A stretch of DNA of 64,000 nucleotides from Cohaesibacter sp. GTDB lineage: Bacteria > Pseudomonadota > Alphaproteobacteria > Rhizobiales > Cohaesibacteraceae. Within the stretch, counting starts at the first letter, position 1. Every line of letters begins with the position of its first letter. Of the stretch, positions 39,946 through 49,402 are shown piece by piece. The translations under genes and the position numbers were made by a program. Location: positions 248,001 to 312,000 of the forward strand of contig JAOAQZ010000020.1 of NCBI GenBank assembly GCA_025210795.1, given 5' to 3'. The notes beneath the pieces were generated by a model. It ran no database searches. It saw nothing but the letters and a program-made list of their open reading frames with translations, and had not been told where the DNA came from.

Positions 39946-40710
39946 ATGTCCGAGCAAGATCCAAACGAAGCCGCTCCTTCAACGCCAACCATTACGGCAG
40001 ACAGCCCCTTTGACTTTTGCATCACGGAGCCGCAAGGAGCCGCAAAAGCTGTTTTGATGCTGGCTCATGGCTCGGGCGGGCCAATGGATTCGCCTTTCAT
40101 GGAGCGCATGGCCGCCATGCTGACCGAGCGCGGCCTTGTTGTGGTGCGGTTTGAATTTTCCTATATGGCGCGCCGCCGCGTCGACGGTAAGCGTCGCCCT
40201 TCCGGCCGGGCCGAACGCTGGGTCCATCATTATGGCCGTGCCGTGGAAGAATTGCTGGAAGGGGAGAGCTGGAAAGCAGCTTGGGATGAACTCCCCCTGA
40301 TCATTGGAGGCAAAAGCATGGGCGGACGCATTGCGGCCATGCTCGCAGGGGATGAAGAGCTTCATTTGGCGGTTAAGGGCGTTGCTGTGCTTGGCTATCC
40401 GTTCCATCCACAAGGCAAATCTGAGCCGGATCAATGGCGTCTTGAGCCGTTGGAAAAAAGCCTGCTGCCAATCCTGATTTGTCAGGGTGAGCGCGATGAC
40501 TTTGGCTGGTGGGATGAAGTGGATCCTCTGGAATTACCCCAGCAGGTCAGCCTTGAATGGATCACAGATGGCAGCCACGATCTGGGCCCAACAGGCAAAT
40601 CAGAAGCAACCATGAAAAGCAACATGCTCCATGCCGCAGATCTGGTCGCTGGCTTCTGCGCCAATCCCCCACAGCTCACCTTTGAATTTGCGCAAGGTGA
40701 GGAAGACTAG
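39946..40710 (+). CDS. Alpha/beta hydrolase of the KANL3/Tex-30-like family
   Basis: A 254-residue cytosolic protein of the alpha/beta hydrolase fold. VLMLAHGSGGPMDSPFM provides the oxyanion-hole loop, IIGGKSMGGRIAAML the nucleophile elbow with Ser, and GSHDLG the catalytic His, with an Asp expected in GERDDFGW. The family is annotated as a predicted hydrolase with unknown substrate. The ATG at 39946 has only a weak ribosome binding site. The upstream region has several inverted repeats, so expression may be controlled. Confidence 0.85.
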   Translation: MSEQDPNEAAPSTPTITADSPFDFCITEPQGAAKAVLMLAHGSGGPMDSPFMERMAAMLTERGLVVVRFEFSYMARRRVDGKRRPSGRAERWVHHYGRAVEELLEGESWKAAWDELPLIIGGKSMGGRIAAMLAGDEELHLAVKGVAVLGYPFHPQGKSEPDQWRLEPLEKSLLPILICQGERDDFGWWDEVDPLELPQQVSLEWITDGSHDLGPTGKSEATMKSNMLHAADLVAGFCANPPQLTFEFAQGEED

Positions 40711-40790
40711 GCGCTATTAGGCGGGACATATGAAATAGGGAGCGGCGAGAAAGTAAGAGCCGCTCTTTATCAGCTCATCTGGCAGTTCTT

Positions 40791-41462
40791 TTAATCATCC
40801 AGCTCCAGCGAGCCTTGCGGGTCCAGCAAATCCTCAAGCTGCAAATGCCCTTGCGGGTTGGAGCGATCCTTGCCGCCAAGATCCTTGGTGGTCCAGTGTT
40901 TTCGGCACAGGGACACATAAGCCTCCTCGCCGCCAATCACCACTTGCTCCCCTTCGGCAATCACCTTGCCATCGCCATCAATCCGAACAACCATCGAAGC
41001 TTTCTTGCCGCACCAGCAAATGGTGCGCGCTTCGCGCAATTCATCAGCCAGAGCAAGAAGACGGCGAGAGCCGGGAAACAATTCCCCTTGAAAATCGGTG
41101 CGCAGGCCATAGCACATGACGGGAATTTTAAGATCATCCGCCACTCGGCCCAGCTGCCAGACTTGTTCTTCGGACAGGAATTGTGCCTCGTCAAAAAAAA
41201 TGCAATTGGGCCGGTTCTCCTCGCCCACAGCTTCTAGCTGTTCGGTGACGTGGGCAAAAAGATCGGTGTCCTGCTGAAAGATATGCGCTTCGGCTTTAAG
41301 ACCGATGCGAGAAGAAATTTCACCCACGCGCGTGCGATTGTCCAAAGCGGCTGTATAGAGCAATGTCTTCATGCCTCGCTCCAGATAATTGTAAGAGGCT
41401 TGAAGCAGCAAGGTGGATTTGCCGGCATTCATTGCAGAATAGGTGAAATAGAGCTTGGCCAT
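40791..41462 (-). CDS. tdk: Thymidine kinase
   Basis: Salvages thymidine to dTMP. Seen: [20 protein letters not shown] with the P-loop, the DEAQF motif ([15 protein letters not shown]), [14 protein letters not shown], and a zinc-binding set CWCG plus LCRKHW. I placed the start at 41462 because the sequence from there matches the family N-terminus; a further ATG lies at 41474. The product is 223 residues with an Asp/Leu-rich tail slightly longer than in E. coli. It is divergent from the cupin gene. Confidence 0.95.
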   Translation of the reverse strand: MAKLYFTYSAMNAGKSTLLLQASYNYLERGMKTLLYTAALDNRTRVGEISSRIGLKAEAHIFQQDTDLFAHVTEQLEAVGEENRPNCIFFDEAQFLSEEQVWQLGRVADDLKIPVMCYGLRTDFQGELFPGSRRLLALADELREARTICWCGKKASMVVRIDGDGKVIAEGEQVVIGGEEAYVSLCRKHWTTKDLGGKDRSNPQGHLQLEDLLDPQGSLELDD

Positions 41463-41690
41463 AGGGCAGGTCATCCGCGTGGGGAATTAGAGATCCCATC
41501 CTTGCTAAGGGGCTAAAGGCCAGAAGGCAAGATGGCGAACGGGAAAGATCGGGCCGAGTGTGGATACCAGTCTTTTGCTCGCCCTTCTTGACCTTTTGAG
41601 ACTGCATCGCCAAATTTATAATCCAATATCAAAATCCTGGGCTTGGGTCTTACTGCGCCTGCTCTTGGCGCTAGCGACAAGGGAAAAACC

Positions 41691-42371
41691 ATGCGGATCA
41701 ATGCCGATTTCTCTCAGCGGGTGGTCATTCGCCCGCAAGACTATCAATGGGTACACTCGCCAGCCTCTGGCGTTGAGCGAATGATGCTCGACCGCATTGG
41801 CGACGAGGTCGCTCGTGCAACGACTTTGGTGCGGTTTGCGCCGGGCTCCAGTTTCAGCGCCCACAGCCATGGCGGTGGTGAGGAATTTTTCGTGCTGGAA
41901 GGCGTCTTTTCCGATGAGACGGGGGATTATCCCGCAGGGTCCTATGTGCGCAATCCTATCGGCACCAGCCATACCCCCTTCACCAAGGAGGGATGCACCA
42001 TTTTGGTCAAGCTCCACCAGTTTGAAGAAGAAGACCAGCGCCAGATTGCCATCGACACCACAAAAGCCGCCTTTCAGCCCGGCATCGCGGAAGGGCTGAC
42101 GGTTCTGCCGCTTCATGACTATGAGGGAGAGCATGTTGCCTTGGTGCGCTGGCAACCCGGCACGCGCTTTAATGCCCATCGCCATTGGGGCGGAGAGGAG
42201 ATTTTCGTGCTCGAAGGCACCTTCGCCGATGAGCATGGCAGTTATGAAAAAGGGACATGGATCCGCAGCCCCCACCTCTCGCAGCATCAGCCATTTACGG
42301 ATGAAGGATGTCTCATTCTGGTAAAAACCGGTCACTTGCCCAGTGAGCCGGAGGAAAAGAACGCGGAGTAA
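41691..42371 (+). CDS. Double cupin protein, ChrR-like
   Basis: A 226-residue protein with two cupin barrels. Each has a metal-binding set: AHSHGGGEEFFVLEGVFSD in the first and AHRHWGGEEIFVLEGTFAD in the second. This resembles the C-terminal cupin of ChrR, the zinc-dependent anti-sigma factor, but no N-terminal zinc anti-sigma domain and no sigma factor gene are present, so an anti-sigma role is unlikely. The start at ATG 41691 follows AGGGA. Function unknown; a metal-bound stress or oxygenase-like protein is plausible. Confidence 0.84.
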   Translation: MRINADFSQRVVIRPQDYQWVHSPASGVERMMLDRIGDEVARATTLVRFAPGSSFSAHSHGGGEEFFVLEGVFSDETGDYPAGSYVRNPIGTSHTPFTKEGCTILVKLHQFEEEDQRQIAIDTTKAAFQPGIAEGLTVLPLHDYEGEHVALVRWQPGTRFNAHRHWGGEEIFVLEGTFADEHGSYEKGTWIRSPHLSQHQPFTDEGCLILVKTGHLPSEPEEKNAE

Positions 42372-42405
42372 GGAAGCCTTGCTCCATCTTTGATGAATAA
42401 CAAAA

Positions 42406-42442
42406 AACGCGCCCTTCTATGCAAAGGCGCGTTTGTTTTTTT
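42406..42442. terminator. Bidirectional terminator between cupin and TerB-like genes
   Basis: AACGCGCC (42406-42413) pairs with GGCGCGTT (42426-42433). TTTTTTT follows on the plus strand, and a T-run follows on the minus strand as well, serving both convergent genes. Confidence 0.88.
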
Positions 42443-42477
42443 CCAATGCTGGAGCAGATAAAAGATCAGCCCAAGAC

Positions 42478-42888
42478 TTACTTCATCCGGTAGCGCACGC
42501 GGGCGCTGTGCTCGATGGCACCGACATGCAGACGATCAAGCTCCAACTCGTCGCGCAACATGAGAAGGAACTGCAATTCGTCCTGCTCTACCTGCAAATC
42601 AGCCGCAGCCACTTCAATGGCCAGCGCATAAGCGGTTTCATATAGCTTTTCTGGCAAGGATGCCCGCACCACCTGCAACACCTTATCCACGCCGCCATCT
42701 GCCAGCAATTCAGAACAATCACGCGAGACGGGCACCAGACGGGCTTCATCAAACTCTTTGAAGACGGGCAGGGTCTGCACTTCTTCACCAATTTTCAAAA
42801 GCTCGGAATCGGTCATGGTCCGGTCAGCTGCGGACATTGATACCATCACATAAATCAGGGCTTCTTCCGGTGAGACCACTTTGGTCAT
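42478..42888 (-). CDS. TerB-like protein
   Basis: A 136-residue helical protein with the TerB-like pattern: MTKVVSPEEALIYVMVSMSAAD at the start, MTDSELLKIGEEV, and ADLQVEQDELQFLLMLRDEL. These acidic residues are typical of the TerB metal-binding helices. No other ter genes are near, so tellurite resistance is not implied; single TerB-like genes are common in alphaproteobacteria and of unknown role. It is convergent with the cupin gene. Confidence 0.82.
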   Translation of the reverse strand: MTKVVSPEEALIYVMVSMSAADRTMTDSELLKIGEEVQTLPVFKEFDEARLVPVSRDCSELLADGGVDKVLQVVRASLPEKLYETAYALAIEVAAADLQVEQDELQFLLMLRDELELDRLHVGAIEHSARVRYRMK

Positions 42889-43310
42889 TGTCTTAACGTC
42901 CTTTGGTTAAAGGCCTCTCGTCATGGCCTCTGGGCTCGGTTGGTGCCATGCTGCCAGCGGGGCAGGGGCGGAAAATCTGCTTCCAAATTTAGGCCTGAGG
43001 CAGGGCAGGTGCAAGCGTGACAAGCTTTGAAAAGCAAAAAAGGCGGTAAAAGAGACAGTAAAAGAGGCGGGCAAGGATAATGAATGCTGGCATTTTGCCC
43101 CGAACATGGGGGAATTTGTGAAAAAGATGCATTCCCTTGCAGCGCACAATGGGCTAGAACAGGCCAGTTCATAAAGCCGGTTCACCCAGCTTTATGGCCC
43201 CATCCGCGGACATTTTTTATGGCACAGGCACCAGTCATGTCAGGAAATAGCTGCGGTTTTCTTTTTCAGATCTTCAAGTCCCAGACCGGTATCCAAAGGA
43301 ATAACCACCG
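42889..43310. other. Intergenic region between the TerB-like gene and lysK
   Basis: This 422-bp gap should contain the divergent promoters of the TerB-like gene and lysK. I see no gene, tRNA or clear repeat; short frames here (for example 43084-43314) have no family features. Confidence 0.5.
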
Positions 43311-44951
43311 ATGACCTCTATTTCTGCCCTTCCCCTCACTCTCACAGATGAGCTTGTTGAGGCCGCAGCAACGTCCAAGGCATGGCCGTTTGAAGAGGCA
43401 CGAAAACTGATCAAACGCTATTCCAAATCCGGAATGCCTGAAGAGGTTCTGTTTGAAACCGGCTATGGGCCCTCAGGCCTTCCCCATATCGGCACTTTTG
43501 GTGAGGTTGCGCGCACATCCATGGTGCGCACCGCCTTTCGGGCGCTGACAAAGGACGAAGTGCCAACCCGCCTTCTGTGCTTTTCTGATGATATGGACGG
43601 CTTTCGCAAAGTGCCAAGCAATGTGCCGCAGCAGGACATGCTGGCCAATTATCTTGAAATGCCGCTGACCCGCGTGCCCGATCCCTTCGGCACCCATGAA
43701 GGCTTTGCCCAGCACAACAATGCCCGCCTCTGCGCCTTTTTGGACCAGTTTGGCTTTGACTACGAATTTGCCTCTTCGACGGATTATTACACCTCCGGAC
43801 GCTTTGATGAGACATTGCTGACCATGCTTGAGGTCTATGACAAGGTCATGGATATCATCCTGCCCACTTTGGGGTCCGAGCGTCAGGCAACCTATTCGCC
43901 CTTCCTTCCTGTCTGCCCGCGCACTGGCAAGGTGTTGCAGGTACCGATGATTGAACGCAATGTCTCTGAAGGCACAGTGGTCTATCTCGATCCTGAAACC
44001 GGAGAGAAGGTAAAAGTGCCCGTCACCGGTGGCGGCGTGAAATGCCAGTGGAAAGCTGACTGGGCCATGCGCTGGGCAGCCTTGGGCGTTGATTATGAGA
44101 TGGCCGGTAAGGATCTGATCGATTCTGTGCGCCTCTCCACCAAGATTTGCCGCGCATTGGGCAAGCCCCAGCCTGAAAACCTGTCTTACGAGCTGTTCCT
44201 TGATGACAAGGGCGCAAAGATTTCCAAATCCAAGGGCAATGGCCTGACGATTGAGGAATGGTTGACCTATGCGTCGCCCGAGAGCCTGTCGCTCTATATG
44301 TTCCAAAAGCCAAAGACAGCAAAGAAGCTGTATTTTGATGTCATCCCGAAAGCCGTGGATGAATATTTCACCTTCCTTGGTAAGGTGAATGAGGAAGAGA
44401 TCGACAAACAGCTGGTCAATCCGGCCTGGCATATCCATTCCGGTACGCCGCCAAAGGCTGATATGCCTATCTCCTTTGCTCTGCTGCTCAATCTGGTCAG
44501 CGCCGCCAATGCCCATGATAAAGATGTGCTCTGGGGCTTCATCTCACGTTATGCGCCCGGCGCGAGTGCAAAGACCCATCCAAAGCTTGACGAGCTGGCA
44601 GGCTATGCCATTCGCTATTTTGATGACTTTGTGAAACCAAAGAAAGTCTTCCGCCTCGCTGATGACAAGGAAAAGGCTGCCATGGCAGATCTCGCCAAGC
44701 GCCTTTCAGCACTGGGTGAGAGCAATGATGCAGAAGCCTTGCAGACCGAGGTCTTCTCCGTTGGCAAGGATCATGAATTTGACAATCTGCGCGAGTGGTT
44801 CAAGGCCATTTATCAAGTGCTATTGGGTCAGGATCAGGGTCCGCGCTTTGGCTCTTTCATTGCCCTTTACGGGGTTGAGAATACCTGCGCGCTGATCGAA
44901 AAAGGATTGAGCGGCGCGCTCAAGGCCGAGCATGACGCCGAGCATGGATAA
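43311..44951 (+). CDS. lysK: Lysyl-tRNA synthetase, class I
   Basis: Charges tRNA-Lys. It is the class I form, known from archaea and many alphaproteobacteria, not the class II LysS. Seen: the HIGH motif in [13 protein letters not shown], the KMSKS equivalent KISKSKGNG, and family segments [13 protein letters not shown] and [15 protein letters not shown] helices. The 546-residue length is normal. The ATG at 43311 has only a weak purine-rich region upstream. It reads with the following hydrolase gene, 60 bp away. Confidence 0.96.
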   Translation: MTSISALPLTLTDELVEAAATSKAWPFEEARKLIKRYSKSGMPEEVLFETGYGPSGLPHIGTFGEVARTSMVRTAFRALTKDEVPTRLLCFSDDMDGFRKVPSNVPQQDMLANYLEMPLTRVPDPFGTHEGFAQHNNARLCAFLDQFGFDYEFASSTDYYTSGRFDETLLTMLEVYDKVMDIILPTLGSERQATYSPFLPVCPRTGKVLQVPMIERNVSEGTVVYLDPETGEKVKVPVTGGGVKCQWKADWAMRWAALGVDYEMAGKDLIDSVRLSTKICRALGKPQPENLSYELFLDDKGAKISKSKGNGLTIEEWLTYASPESLSLYMFQKPKTAKKLYFDVIPKAVDEYFTFLGKVNEEEIDKQLVNPAWHIHSGTPPKADMPISFALLLNLVSAANAHDKDVLWGFISRYAPGASAKTHPKLDELAGYAIRYFDDFVKPKKVFRLADDKEKAAMADLAKRLSALGESNDAEALQTEVFSVGKDHEFDNLREWFKAIYQVLLGQDQGPRFGSFIALYGVENTCALIEKGLSGALKAEHDAEHG

Positions 44952-45011
44952 AATCTGACTTGAGAGACCCAAGGTCTTTGTACCTTGGCTACCTTCGAGC
45001 GAAAAAGAGGC

Positions 45012-46604
45012 ATGATGCTGTCTTTTAAAACAAGATCGAATGAGGCCAGTATCCAGAGCCGCTTGCGGCACTGGATACTGGCTTTTTCATGTCTTTGGAT
45101 TGCGCTTTTCAGCGCTGCACAGGCCGAAGACAGCCACACCCCGCTTGAGCCGCTGGAATGCCCCGGCACCCGTCCGCAAGGGGAGGCTGCCGCCTGTTTC
45201 ATCCTGCATTTGCCTGCGGACTGGAGCAAAATTTCGGGCCGCTCCATTGAAGTGCCAGTGATGCGCTTTGCCCCGACGGGCGATCTGGAAGCTGCGCAAA
45301 AGGCCGCAAAACCGCCCCTTCTTGTGCTGCTCGGTGGCCCCGGCCAATCTGCCATCTATCTTGAAAAAATCCTGCTCCGGCGCCTTGCTTATTTGCGCAA
45401 GGATCGTGAGCTTATTTTGATGGATCAACGCGGCACCGGCCCCTTTAACACGGGTCTTGCCTGCGAAGAGGCCATTGATGACAAAGACCGGGTCCAGTTC
45501 TCGGCCCTTAAAGCCTGCGCCAAAGATGCCATGGAAGCGGGCTATAGGTTGGAAGATTATTCAACCATGGCCGCAGCGCGGGATTATCGTGCCTTGCGCT
45601 ATGCTCTTAAAATCGACAAATGGTCCGTGATTGCCACGAGCTACGGCGCCCGCGTTGCCCAAAAGCTGCTGGAGATTGACGAGAAGGGGATTGATCGCCT
45701 CATCCTCAACAGTCCTCACCTTATTGAGGCCCTGCTGTTTGACTGGTCGCCCTTCCCATTGGTGGAAAAGGTAATGGATGCCTGCAACGAGGATGATCGT
45801 TGCCGAGAGGCCTATCCTGAGCTTTATTGGGATTTTCAGACCCTGAAATTCAATATGCAAAAGGTCGAGCTTGCCAAAGATGCCTTGCCGCATCTTGAAA
45901 AGGACAGGCAAGCAGCAGGTGACCAAGCGCAGAAAGAAGAGAGCAACGAAGCCTTGAGCAACGGGGAAAAAGAGCAGGCGTCCAAAATCCTTCTCTATCA
46001 TCTTTATCGCCAGCGCCTTCAGGCCCTTCTGGCCCGGCATCGGGCAGGGGAAGTTCCGCGCGATATCTGGCGCACCGCGCAATCCCTTGATCAGGCCCTT
46101 GCTAGCGAAAGTCCCTGGAGCCCGCCAAAGCCCTTAACATCTAATATGAAGAAGATCAGTCTTCTCATGCATTATACGGTCTTTTGTCAGGAAGATGGCG
46201 AGCGGATGCGCAAGAAAGGCTTTGAGACCATCCCCCAGCAGCTCTATGTGCAATTCTATCGCAAGGTCTGTGAGTTGCTGGATGGACCAAGCCTTGAAAA
46301 GGGATGGGATAAGGCAAAAAAGAGCAAGAAGCCTTTGCTTCTTTTAAGCGGAGATCTGGATACGGTCATCGATCCTGAAAGCCCTAAAAAGGTTCAAAAG
46401 CGCTACCCCAATATGCAATGGATCCGTTTTCCAAATGCTGGCCATGATGTTGCCAACCGCAATGCGTGCGCACGAAAACTGGTGGCTGATTATCTGGAGC
46501 ATAAAGAGCTGCAAAAAGACTGCGTCTTGGATGGGGCCTTGCATTTTTCAGCCAATCAAGAGCAGGCACATGCTCAGTCTTCTGGCAAGGCAGAGGCCAA
46601 ATAA
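45012..46604 (+). CDS. Secreted alpha/beta hydrolase, prolyl aminopeptidase/TAP-like
   Basis: A 530-residue exported protein of the S33 peptidase type. A signal peptide (ILAFSCLWIALFSAAQA) is followed by LLVLLGGPGQSAI (oxyanion loop), LILMDQRGTGPFNTG, the nucleophile elbow VIATSYGARVA, and a C-terminal LLLSGDLDTVIDPES (Asp) and FPNAGHDVANRN (His). The complete triad suggests activity on peptides or esters in the periplasm. The elbow reads A-T-S-Y-G rather than G-x-S-x-G, a variation seen in this family. A Glu/Lys/Gln-rich insert sits near residues 290-330. The start at ATG 45012 follows AGAGG. Confidence 0.87.
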   Translation: MMLSFKTRSNEASIQSRLRHWILAFSCLWIALFSAAQAEDSHTPLEPLECPGTRPQGEAAACFILHLPADWSKISGRSIEVPVMRFAPTGDLEAAQKAAKPPLLVLLGGPGQSAIYLEKILLRRLAYLRKDRELILMDQRGTGPFNTGLACEEAIDDKDRVQFSALKACAKDAMEAGYRLEDYSTMAAARDYRALRYALKIDKWSVIATSYGARVAQKLLEIDEKGIDRLILNSPHLIEALLFDWSPFPLVEKVMDACNEDDRCREAYPELYWDFQTLKFNMQKVELAKDALPHLEKDRQAAGDQAQKEESNEALSNGEKEQASKILLYHLYRQRLQALLARHRAGEVPRDIWRTAQSLDQALASESPWSPPKPLTSNMKKISLLMHYTVFCQEDGERMRKKGFETIPQQLYVQFYRKVCELLDGPSLEKGWDKAKKSKKPLLLLSGDLDTVIDPESPKKVQKRYPNMQWIRFPNAGHDVANRNACARKLVADYLEHKELQKDCVLDGALHFSANQEQAHAQSSGKAEAK

Positions 46605-46617
46605 AGGGATTAGGCCC

Positions 46618-47745
46618 TTACTCAGCAGCCCCTATAGGGGCAACGAGTGGGGTCTCATCCGTTGCAGGTTCATCCCGCTCCAAAATGATATCCTCCTCAG
46701 TGGTCGCAATCGAGGGAAGAGCGGCATTATCCTCAAGGGATGGGCGAATCGCCTCCTGTGCCAGCCGGTCAAGCGTCGTGGAGGCGGCTGCAGGCAGGCT
46801 GGAAGGCGTGCTGTCCCTTGATGTGGCCGTGCCATCAGCATAAAGGCCGCGTTTTGCTCTTTTAGCCTCCTTAAGGGCCTCTTGATAATAACCCTCATCG
46901 GGAATAGCCCAGCCATAGCGCACCAGCCATTCCGCCAGATCTTGCTGTTTCCGCTTGGTCTGGCTCTGGCTGGATGCTTTGTTAAGCCGTCCGAGCACGC
47001 AAAGGCCGGTCAGGGGCTTTTGCTCCTGCGTGCGATCCTGATAGACCTCAAGATCTTCCTTGCTGATATCACAGCTAATGCCCCGCCCGCGCAAAAACCG
47101 CTGAAGAGCCGTGCGGGCAAGAACGGTACAAGGCGCTTGCTGCCCGAACATGTGACAATTCTGGTCAGAAGATGGACCTGTTACATGAGCAAGGTGCAGA
47201 TCCACCGGTTTTTTGCTGACAGTGGCAACAAGATGGGTGGCTTCCTTGGCGACCACCTTGCGAAAGAATTTTGGAAGATCGGGCCGCTTGGGCGGCCATG
47301 GCTGGGCATTGCCTTCTTCACGCTGCAAAGGGGTTTGCTGCGCAAGGGGGGAGGTTTGATGACCCGGTGTCACATTGCGGCTGGGGGGAGGCACCAATCC
47401 CCCCGCTTCGGGCCCCTGAGCGGGCATCTCAAGAGGTGTCTGGGGGGATGTCTGTGGTAAAATCTGGTCTTGCTCTTCATCGGGTGCTGTTTGAGCAAGG
47501 GGCGGTTCTGGTGATGGCTCGGCCTGAGAAATGGCTTGGCTCTCATGGGCTGCCCCGTCGTCGGCTCTCCCGTCGCCTGAAGTGCCTGAACCCATCTCAG
47601 CCTCAGCCTTTTGCTGCTCTTGATTTGCCGCGGGGCCAGAAGCAGCCTCATCCTTACTGCCATAAACCCACAGGCCATAAAAAACAGCAAGCAGCAAGAC
47701 AAGCGCCAAGGAGAAATAAAGCATGGCAACGAGAAGTTTTTTCAC
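46618..47745 (-). CDS. Membrane-anchored SNase-like protein lacking catalytic residues
   Basis: A 375-residue protein. An N-terminal helix (LLVAMLYFSLALVLLLAVFYG) anchors it; residues about 35-165 are Pro/Gln/Glu-rich and disordered. From about 170 to 300 it resembles the thermonuclease fold: QNCHMFGQQAPC, LARTALQRFLRGRGISC, GLCVLGR, and DLAEWLVRYGWAIPDEGYY, ending in AKRAKRGLYA. The nuclease Arg and Glu positions are not conserved (the DRYGR segment is missing), so it is probably a binding module. It starts with GTG. It lies downstream of the S24-type regulator. Confidence 0.72.
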   Translation of the reverse strand: MKKLLVAMLYFSLALVLLLAVFYGLWVYGSKDEAASGPAANQEQQKAEAEMGSGTSGDGRADDGAAHESQAISQAEPSPEPPLAQTAPDEEQDQILPQTSPQTPLEMPAQGPEAGGLVPPPSRNVTPGHQTSPLAQQTPLQREEGNAQPWPPKRPDLPKFFRKVVAKEATHLVATVSKKPVDLHLAHVTGPSSDQNCHMFGQQAPCTVLARTALQRFLRGRGISCDISKEDLEVYQDRTQEQKPLTGLCVLGRLNKASSQSQTKRKQQDLAEWLVRYGWAIPDEGYYQEALKEAKRAKRGLYADGTATSRDSTPSSLPAAASTTLDRLAQEAIRPSLEDNAALPSIATTEEDIILERDEPATDETPLVAPIGAAE

Positions 47746-47874
47746 AAGACTGCCCCAACAAATATAACAAATATGAAGTGATTAAGGCCCAAAAGCGCTG
47801 GGCGATTCTTATGGGTTTGAGTTTAATGCGCTTTGGCACAAATAGAAAATATCTGAAACCAAAAAGCGGTTCTA

Positions 47875-48597
47875 TTATTGGCTGACCCAAAGAATACGCG
47901 CATGCCAAAGAAGATTGCCAAGGGCAAGGACATGTCCCTCTGAACTGATGCCTTGAGAATTGGATAAATTCGTTTCCCCACAATGACTTTCTCCAATAGG
48001 AAGGACAATCAGGCTGCGCATGGTTTGCTTGAGAAGCTGATAGGCAGACAATGTGCCCTCTCGATCCTTGATGAGCAGCTTATCTCCCCGACGTAGCCGG
48101 GCTGATGGGGAGACCAAAAGCGTATCACCACACTGATAATGGGGCTCAAGGCAGGGCGTGCATAAAAGCACCGCATAGACAGGTTCCTGCATGGGAGCGG
48201 GAAAAGCCAATTGATCAGAGCTGGCCTCAAGCCCGGATGTGGTAGCTTCCTTAAGTGGCGTAAAATCAGGCACATTGGCGGCATCCGAGAGCCATAAAGG
48301 AATGCTCTGGGCAGGGAGTGGCAAGCGATCCTGATCAGATGGCTCCTGCTGGGGTAAGATATTGGCAGAAGAAGGGACATCTGCAAAAAAGCTGTTGGGA
48401 CTGGCTTTGGTTGCCTCTAGTATTTTGGCAATGGATTCGGTTGAAGGCCATCGCGGCTTGCCATTGGCTTTAAAGCGTTTGGAAGGGTTAAAGGCCGTTG
48501 GATCAAGCCCTGCAAGCCGTGCCAGACCCGAGGGGGAGGTTTTGTGAAGGCTTGCCAGCCGGTCAATCGCTTTCCAGATGGATGCATGGGAAAGCAT
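47875..48597 (-). CDS. Helix-turn-helix regulator with S24/LexA-like C-terminal domain
   Basis: A 240-residue protein. The N-terminal HTH reads IWKAIDRLASLHKTSPSGLA, then AGLDPTAFNPSKRFK and RWPSTESIAKILEA, a pattern common to a conserved group of alphaproteobacterial S24-domain regulators. A linker leads to a C-terminal beta domain (YAVLLCTPCLEPHYQCGDTLLVSPSARLRRGD, shown by parts), where the residue usually acting as catalytic Ser is not obvious, so self-cleavage is uncertain. The start at ATG 48597 has GGAGGGA upstream. A 15-bp palindrome at 48667-48681 is a likely autoregulatory operator. Confidence 0.86.
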   Translation of the reverse strand: MLSHASIWKAIDRLASLHKTSPSGLARLAGLDPTAFNPSKRFKANGKPRWPSTESIAKILEATKASPNSFFADVPSSANILPQQEPSDQDRLPLPAQSIPLWLSDAANVPDFTPLKEATTSGLEASSDQLAFPAPMQEPVYAVLLCTPCLEPHYQCGDTLLVSPSARLRRGDKLLIKDREGTLSAYQLLKQTMRSLIVLPIGESHCGETNLSNSQGISSEGHVLALGNLLWHARILWVSQ

Positions 48598-48666
48598 CAA
48601 ACAAGTTCCCTCCAAAAGGCATTTTTTGAATATGCCGCCTGCTCAAGGCCAAATCAGCTAATTTTG

Positions 48667-48681
48667 AAGTGTAGTACACTT
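48667..48681. promoter_or_regulatory. Perfect palindromic operator candidate
   Basis: AAGTGTA-G-TACACTT is a perfect 7-bp inverted repeat around one base, 70 bp upstream of the S24-type regulator start, inside an AT-rich divergent promoter region. Typical dimeric HTH repressors bind such sites. Confidence 0.6.
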
Positions 48682-48730
48682 ATTAAAAATTGAAAATACA
48701 ACTGTTAACAATTTTAACTAGTATATACAG

Positions 48731-48855
48731 GGAGAAGAGGTGGCAAAATCTGCCCAAGCCAATAAGAGAGACGGTGTTCGCCTGACTTGCCGTGCGGAAC
48801 CAAAACAACTTTGTATCTTATCTCTTGGGGACAAGGAGGCCTCAACGGCCTTTTT
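48731..48855 (+). ncRNA. Candidate structured small RNA divergent from the S24-type regulator
   Basis: The plus strand from the AT-rich promoter region holds CCCAAG (48753-48758) and ATAAGA (48762-48767), complementary to TCTTAT and CTTGGG near 48816-48829, giving a long closed stem. Inside are ACGG/CCGT and TTCGC/GCGGAA pairings. An intrinsic terminator, AGGCC-tcaac-GGCCT plus TTTT, ends it at 48855. A frame of 70 codons starting at GTG 48740 behind GGGAGAAGAG runs through the same DNA and through the terminator, so a small protein is the alternative. Confidence 0.4.
48835..48855 (+). terminator. Intrinsic terminator of the candidate small RNA
   Basis: AGGCC (48837-48841), loop TCAAC, GGCCT (48847-48851), then TTTT. 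Short stem but GC-rich, with a proper T-run. Confidence 0.55.
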
Positions 48856-49032
48856 GCGCGAAAGGCCGGATTTCTGTCACCGCCCGGCCCTTGCTCCTTG
48901 GTCAAGAGCATGTAAAAAAATGGCAAGGAACTCATCCCCCATCAAGCTTTAGGCAAAGGGGGGCAAGGCTGGGTATCAAACTTGGGTAAGATCAGGATAA
49001 GAACCAGCATAAGGCCAGAGCGGGAAATGACG

Positions 49033-49392
49033 ATGGCAGAGATCATTTACAAAATTTGTAGCCAGAATCTATGGCAGCAGGCACAGGCCTTGGGCCAGTT
49101 TGAAGGGGCTCCGGTGGATCTGGCTGATGGCTATATTCATTTCTCAACCGCAGAGCAGGTGATTGAGACAGCGATGAAGCATTTCAAGGATCAAAAAGAT
49201 CTGGTGCTCTTAAGTGTCAGTGTAGCCGCCCTAGAGGCCTGCCCCGCAGAGCTTAAATGGGAGCCTTCGCGCGGTGGTGCGCTCTTTCCCCATCTCTATG
49301 GCCCTATGCCCCTTGAGGCTGTGACCAAATGCCAAGAGCTTGCCTTACTGGAAACAGGCTATCATCAATTTCCTGCCGAGCTTGCCCAATAG
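49033..49392 (+). CDS. DUF952-family protein
   Basis: A 119-residue protein starting MAEIIYKICSQNLWQQA, with DLADGYIHFSTAEQV and a C-terminal PHLYGPMPLEAV, the conserved blocks of DUF952. Function is unknown; the fold is related to ADP-ribosyl-transferase-like glyoxylase groups according to some annotations, which I cannot test. Two ATGs are possible (49027 and 49033); GGGA spacing prefers 49033. It ends 10 bp before the pyrD start, and the pair is probably an operon. Confidence 0.88.
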   Translation: MAEIIYKICSQNLWQQAQALGQFEGAPVDLADGYIHFSTAEQVIETAMKHFKDQKDLVLLSVSVAALEACPAELKWEPSRGGALFPHLYGPMPLEAVTKCQELALLETGYHQFPAELAQ

Positions 49393-49402
49393 GAGACAGA
49401 CC

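Noticed and set aside
41691..42371. ChrR anti-sigma factor
   Set aside because: Only cupin domains are present; the N-terminal zinc-binding anti-sigma domain and a neighbouring ECF sigma gene are missing.
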